Below, piece after piece: positions 63,494 through 64,000 of a stretch of DNA of 64,000 nucleotides. The DNA comes from Actinomycetota bacterium (GTDB taxonomy: Bacteria > Actinomycetota > Actinomycetes > S36-B12 > CAIYMF01). Where the stretch lies: assembly GCA_026393115.1 (NCBI GenBank), contig JAPLAU010000028.1, positions 62,001 to 126,000 on the forward strand. Reading direction: 5' to 3'. Made by a program: the position numbers and the translations under genes. Below the pieces are notes generated by a model. The model was not told the origin of the DNA. It saw only the letters and a list, made by a program, of their open reading frames with translations, and searched no databases. Positions within the stretch are counted from its first letter, which is position 1, and each line of letters begins with the position of its first letter.

Positions 63494-63844
63494 TCAGTCC
63501 GCTAGGGCCCAGAACTCCTTGAAGCGGCTATGAAAAGTCCAGGTCGACAGGTGACCTTTCGGAAGGAACGCGATGTCACCCGGTGACAGGTCGACCCCCG
63601 ATCCGTTGTCGAGTTCGATTGTGACTGAGCCCTCGAGTACGTAAATGATCTCGTTGTACTCAAGCATGTAGGTGGTCTTCGATGGATCGCACTCAAAGAT
63701 CCCGGTCGCCCGAGCGCCATCGTCGAAGTCCTCGAACAGCGTGAACCCGCGGCCGTTCGGAACCCCTTCGTGGATAGTGACGCCTTCTGGCTGCCATGCC
63801 TCAAGGGCAGTCTCCGCCACGCGGGCCTTAATGATCTCGCTCAT
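63494..63844 (-). CDS. Cupin (DUF861/EutQ-like) protein
   Basis: 116 residues with GGGAGGAG 6 bases before ATG 63844. A single cupin barrel: FECDPSKTTYMLEYNEIIYVLEGSVTIEL (metal-site strand E-Y-N-E-x-x-Y with the Glu pair, shown in part as EYNEIIYVLEGSVTIEL), then LSPGDIAFLPKGHLSTWTFH. It fits the (S)-ureidoglycine/EutQ-like cupin_3 group; catalytic role not clear. Start overlaps the stop of the upstream gene by ATGA, so they form an operon. Confidence 0.88.
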   Translation of the reverse strand: MSEIIKARVAETALEAWQPEGVTIHEGVPNGRGFTLFEDFDDGARATGIFECDPSKTTYMLEYNEIIYVLEGSVTIELDNGSGVDLSPGDIAFLPKGHLSTWTFHSRFKEFWALAD

Positions 63845-64000
63845 GGGTTGCTCCTCCCGGCAATAGCGGTGATATCGGACGACGGGCGATCTTGAATTTG
63901 CAATACCTCCTCGTACTGAGAATCAGTGCTTCCGAGGACGCGGTTCTCGCGAACGAAGTCCAGCGGCGTGGATGGATCATGGGTATCGATCTCCCGGGCA
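63841..64000 (-). CDS. 3' end of an unidentified gene, cut by the window edge
   Basis: From the window edge an open frame on the minus strand encodes 52 residues (EIDTHDPSTPLDFVRENRVL ... SSDITAIAGRSNP, then TGA), and its TGA overlaps the cupin ATG as ATGA. Open frame to the edge and the coupled junction mark it as the tail of a real gene. Product not recognised. Confidence 0.6.
   Translation of the reverse strand, partial: AREIDTHDPSTPLDFVRENRVLGSTDSQYEEVLQIQDRPSSDITAIAGRSNP

Overview
The window is a dense, high-GC stretch of an actinobacterial chromosome. Evidence for this is a GroEL of the Hsp65 type under two CIRCE operators, a CysD/CysNC sulfate activation pair, a bacterial XPB helicase near a Helicase_C_3 protein, an extended cold-shock protein followed by DUF3027 and DUF2530 genes, and a serC/citrate synthase pair. 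Several of these neighbourhoods resemble, from memory, the Mycobacterium xpb-cspB-serC-citA region. I cannot name the genus. No rRNA, tRNA, CRISPR array or insertion sequence was recognised.

Layout. 0-6.5 kb (minus strand): an extracytosolic flavin electron-transfer operon with a ferric-reductase-like membrane flavocytochrome, an ApbE flavin transferase and four exported FMN_bind-type proteins; the last of these is frameshifted inside a 12-bp repeat tract. 6.7-10.3 kb: a small acidic protein, groEL, and an AbiEi/DUF559 gene interrupted by an in-frame stop and flanked by two copies of a 57-bp palindromic element. 10.3-22.3 kb: YceI-like protein, xpb, cysD-cysNC, M20 peptidase, GNAT, a split Helicase_C_3/WYL protein, HAD phosphatase, cspB, DUF3027 and DUF2530. 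22.4-27.4 kb: secreted cell-wall enzymes (pappalysin-like protease, an L,D-transpeptidase/M14 peptidase fusion), a 27-residue membrane peptide, a methyltransferase and a secreted beta-propeller. 27.4-37.1 kb: MFS transporter, serC, citrate synthase, pdxH, an orphan ParA/ribbon-helix-helix pair, arsM-arsR, photolyase, a DtxR regulator and an SDR. 37.2-53.3 kb: secreted Ig-repeat protein, SOUL protein, then an exopolysaccharide locus (DUF4012, methyltransferase, polymerase, flippase, four glycosyltransferases, UDP-xylose synthase, priming sugar transferase, TagA-type transferase and a GH39-like lipoprotein). 53.4-64 kb: MarR/IcmF divergon, a second GH39-like secreted glycosidase, DUF1348, FUSC, secreted PG-binding and Ig-like proteins, and a cupin with the tail of another gene.

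How it works together. The first operon should pass electrons from cytosolic NAD(P)H through a haem/FAD membrane protein to covalently flavinylated proteins on long Pro/Ala linkers in the wall. The polysaccharide locus holds everything from sugar-nucleotide synthesis and priming to flipping, polymerisation and trimming.

Two features recur across the window. Many genes have a -10-like hexamer (TANNNT) exactly six bases before the start codon and no Shine-Dalgarno sequence, which predicts leaderless mRNAs. At least four convergent gene pairs overlap by exactly their stop codons (TTAA, TTAG, CTAG, CTAG). The strongest candidates for new biology are the multi-carrier flavinylation operon with serine in place of the acceptor threonine, the transpeptidase/M14 fusion, and the back-to-back leaderless promoter at 16.93 kb.
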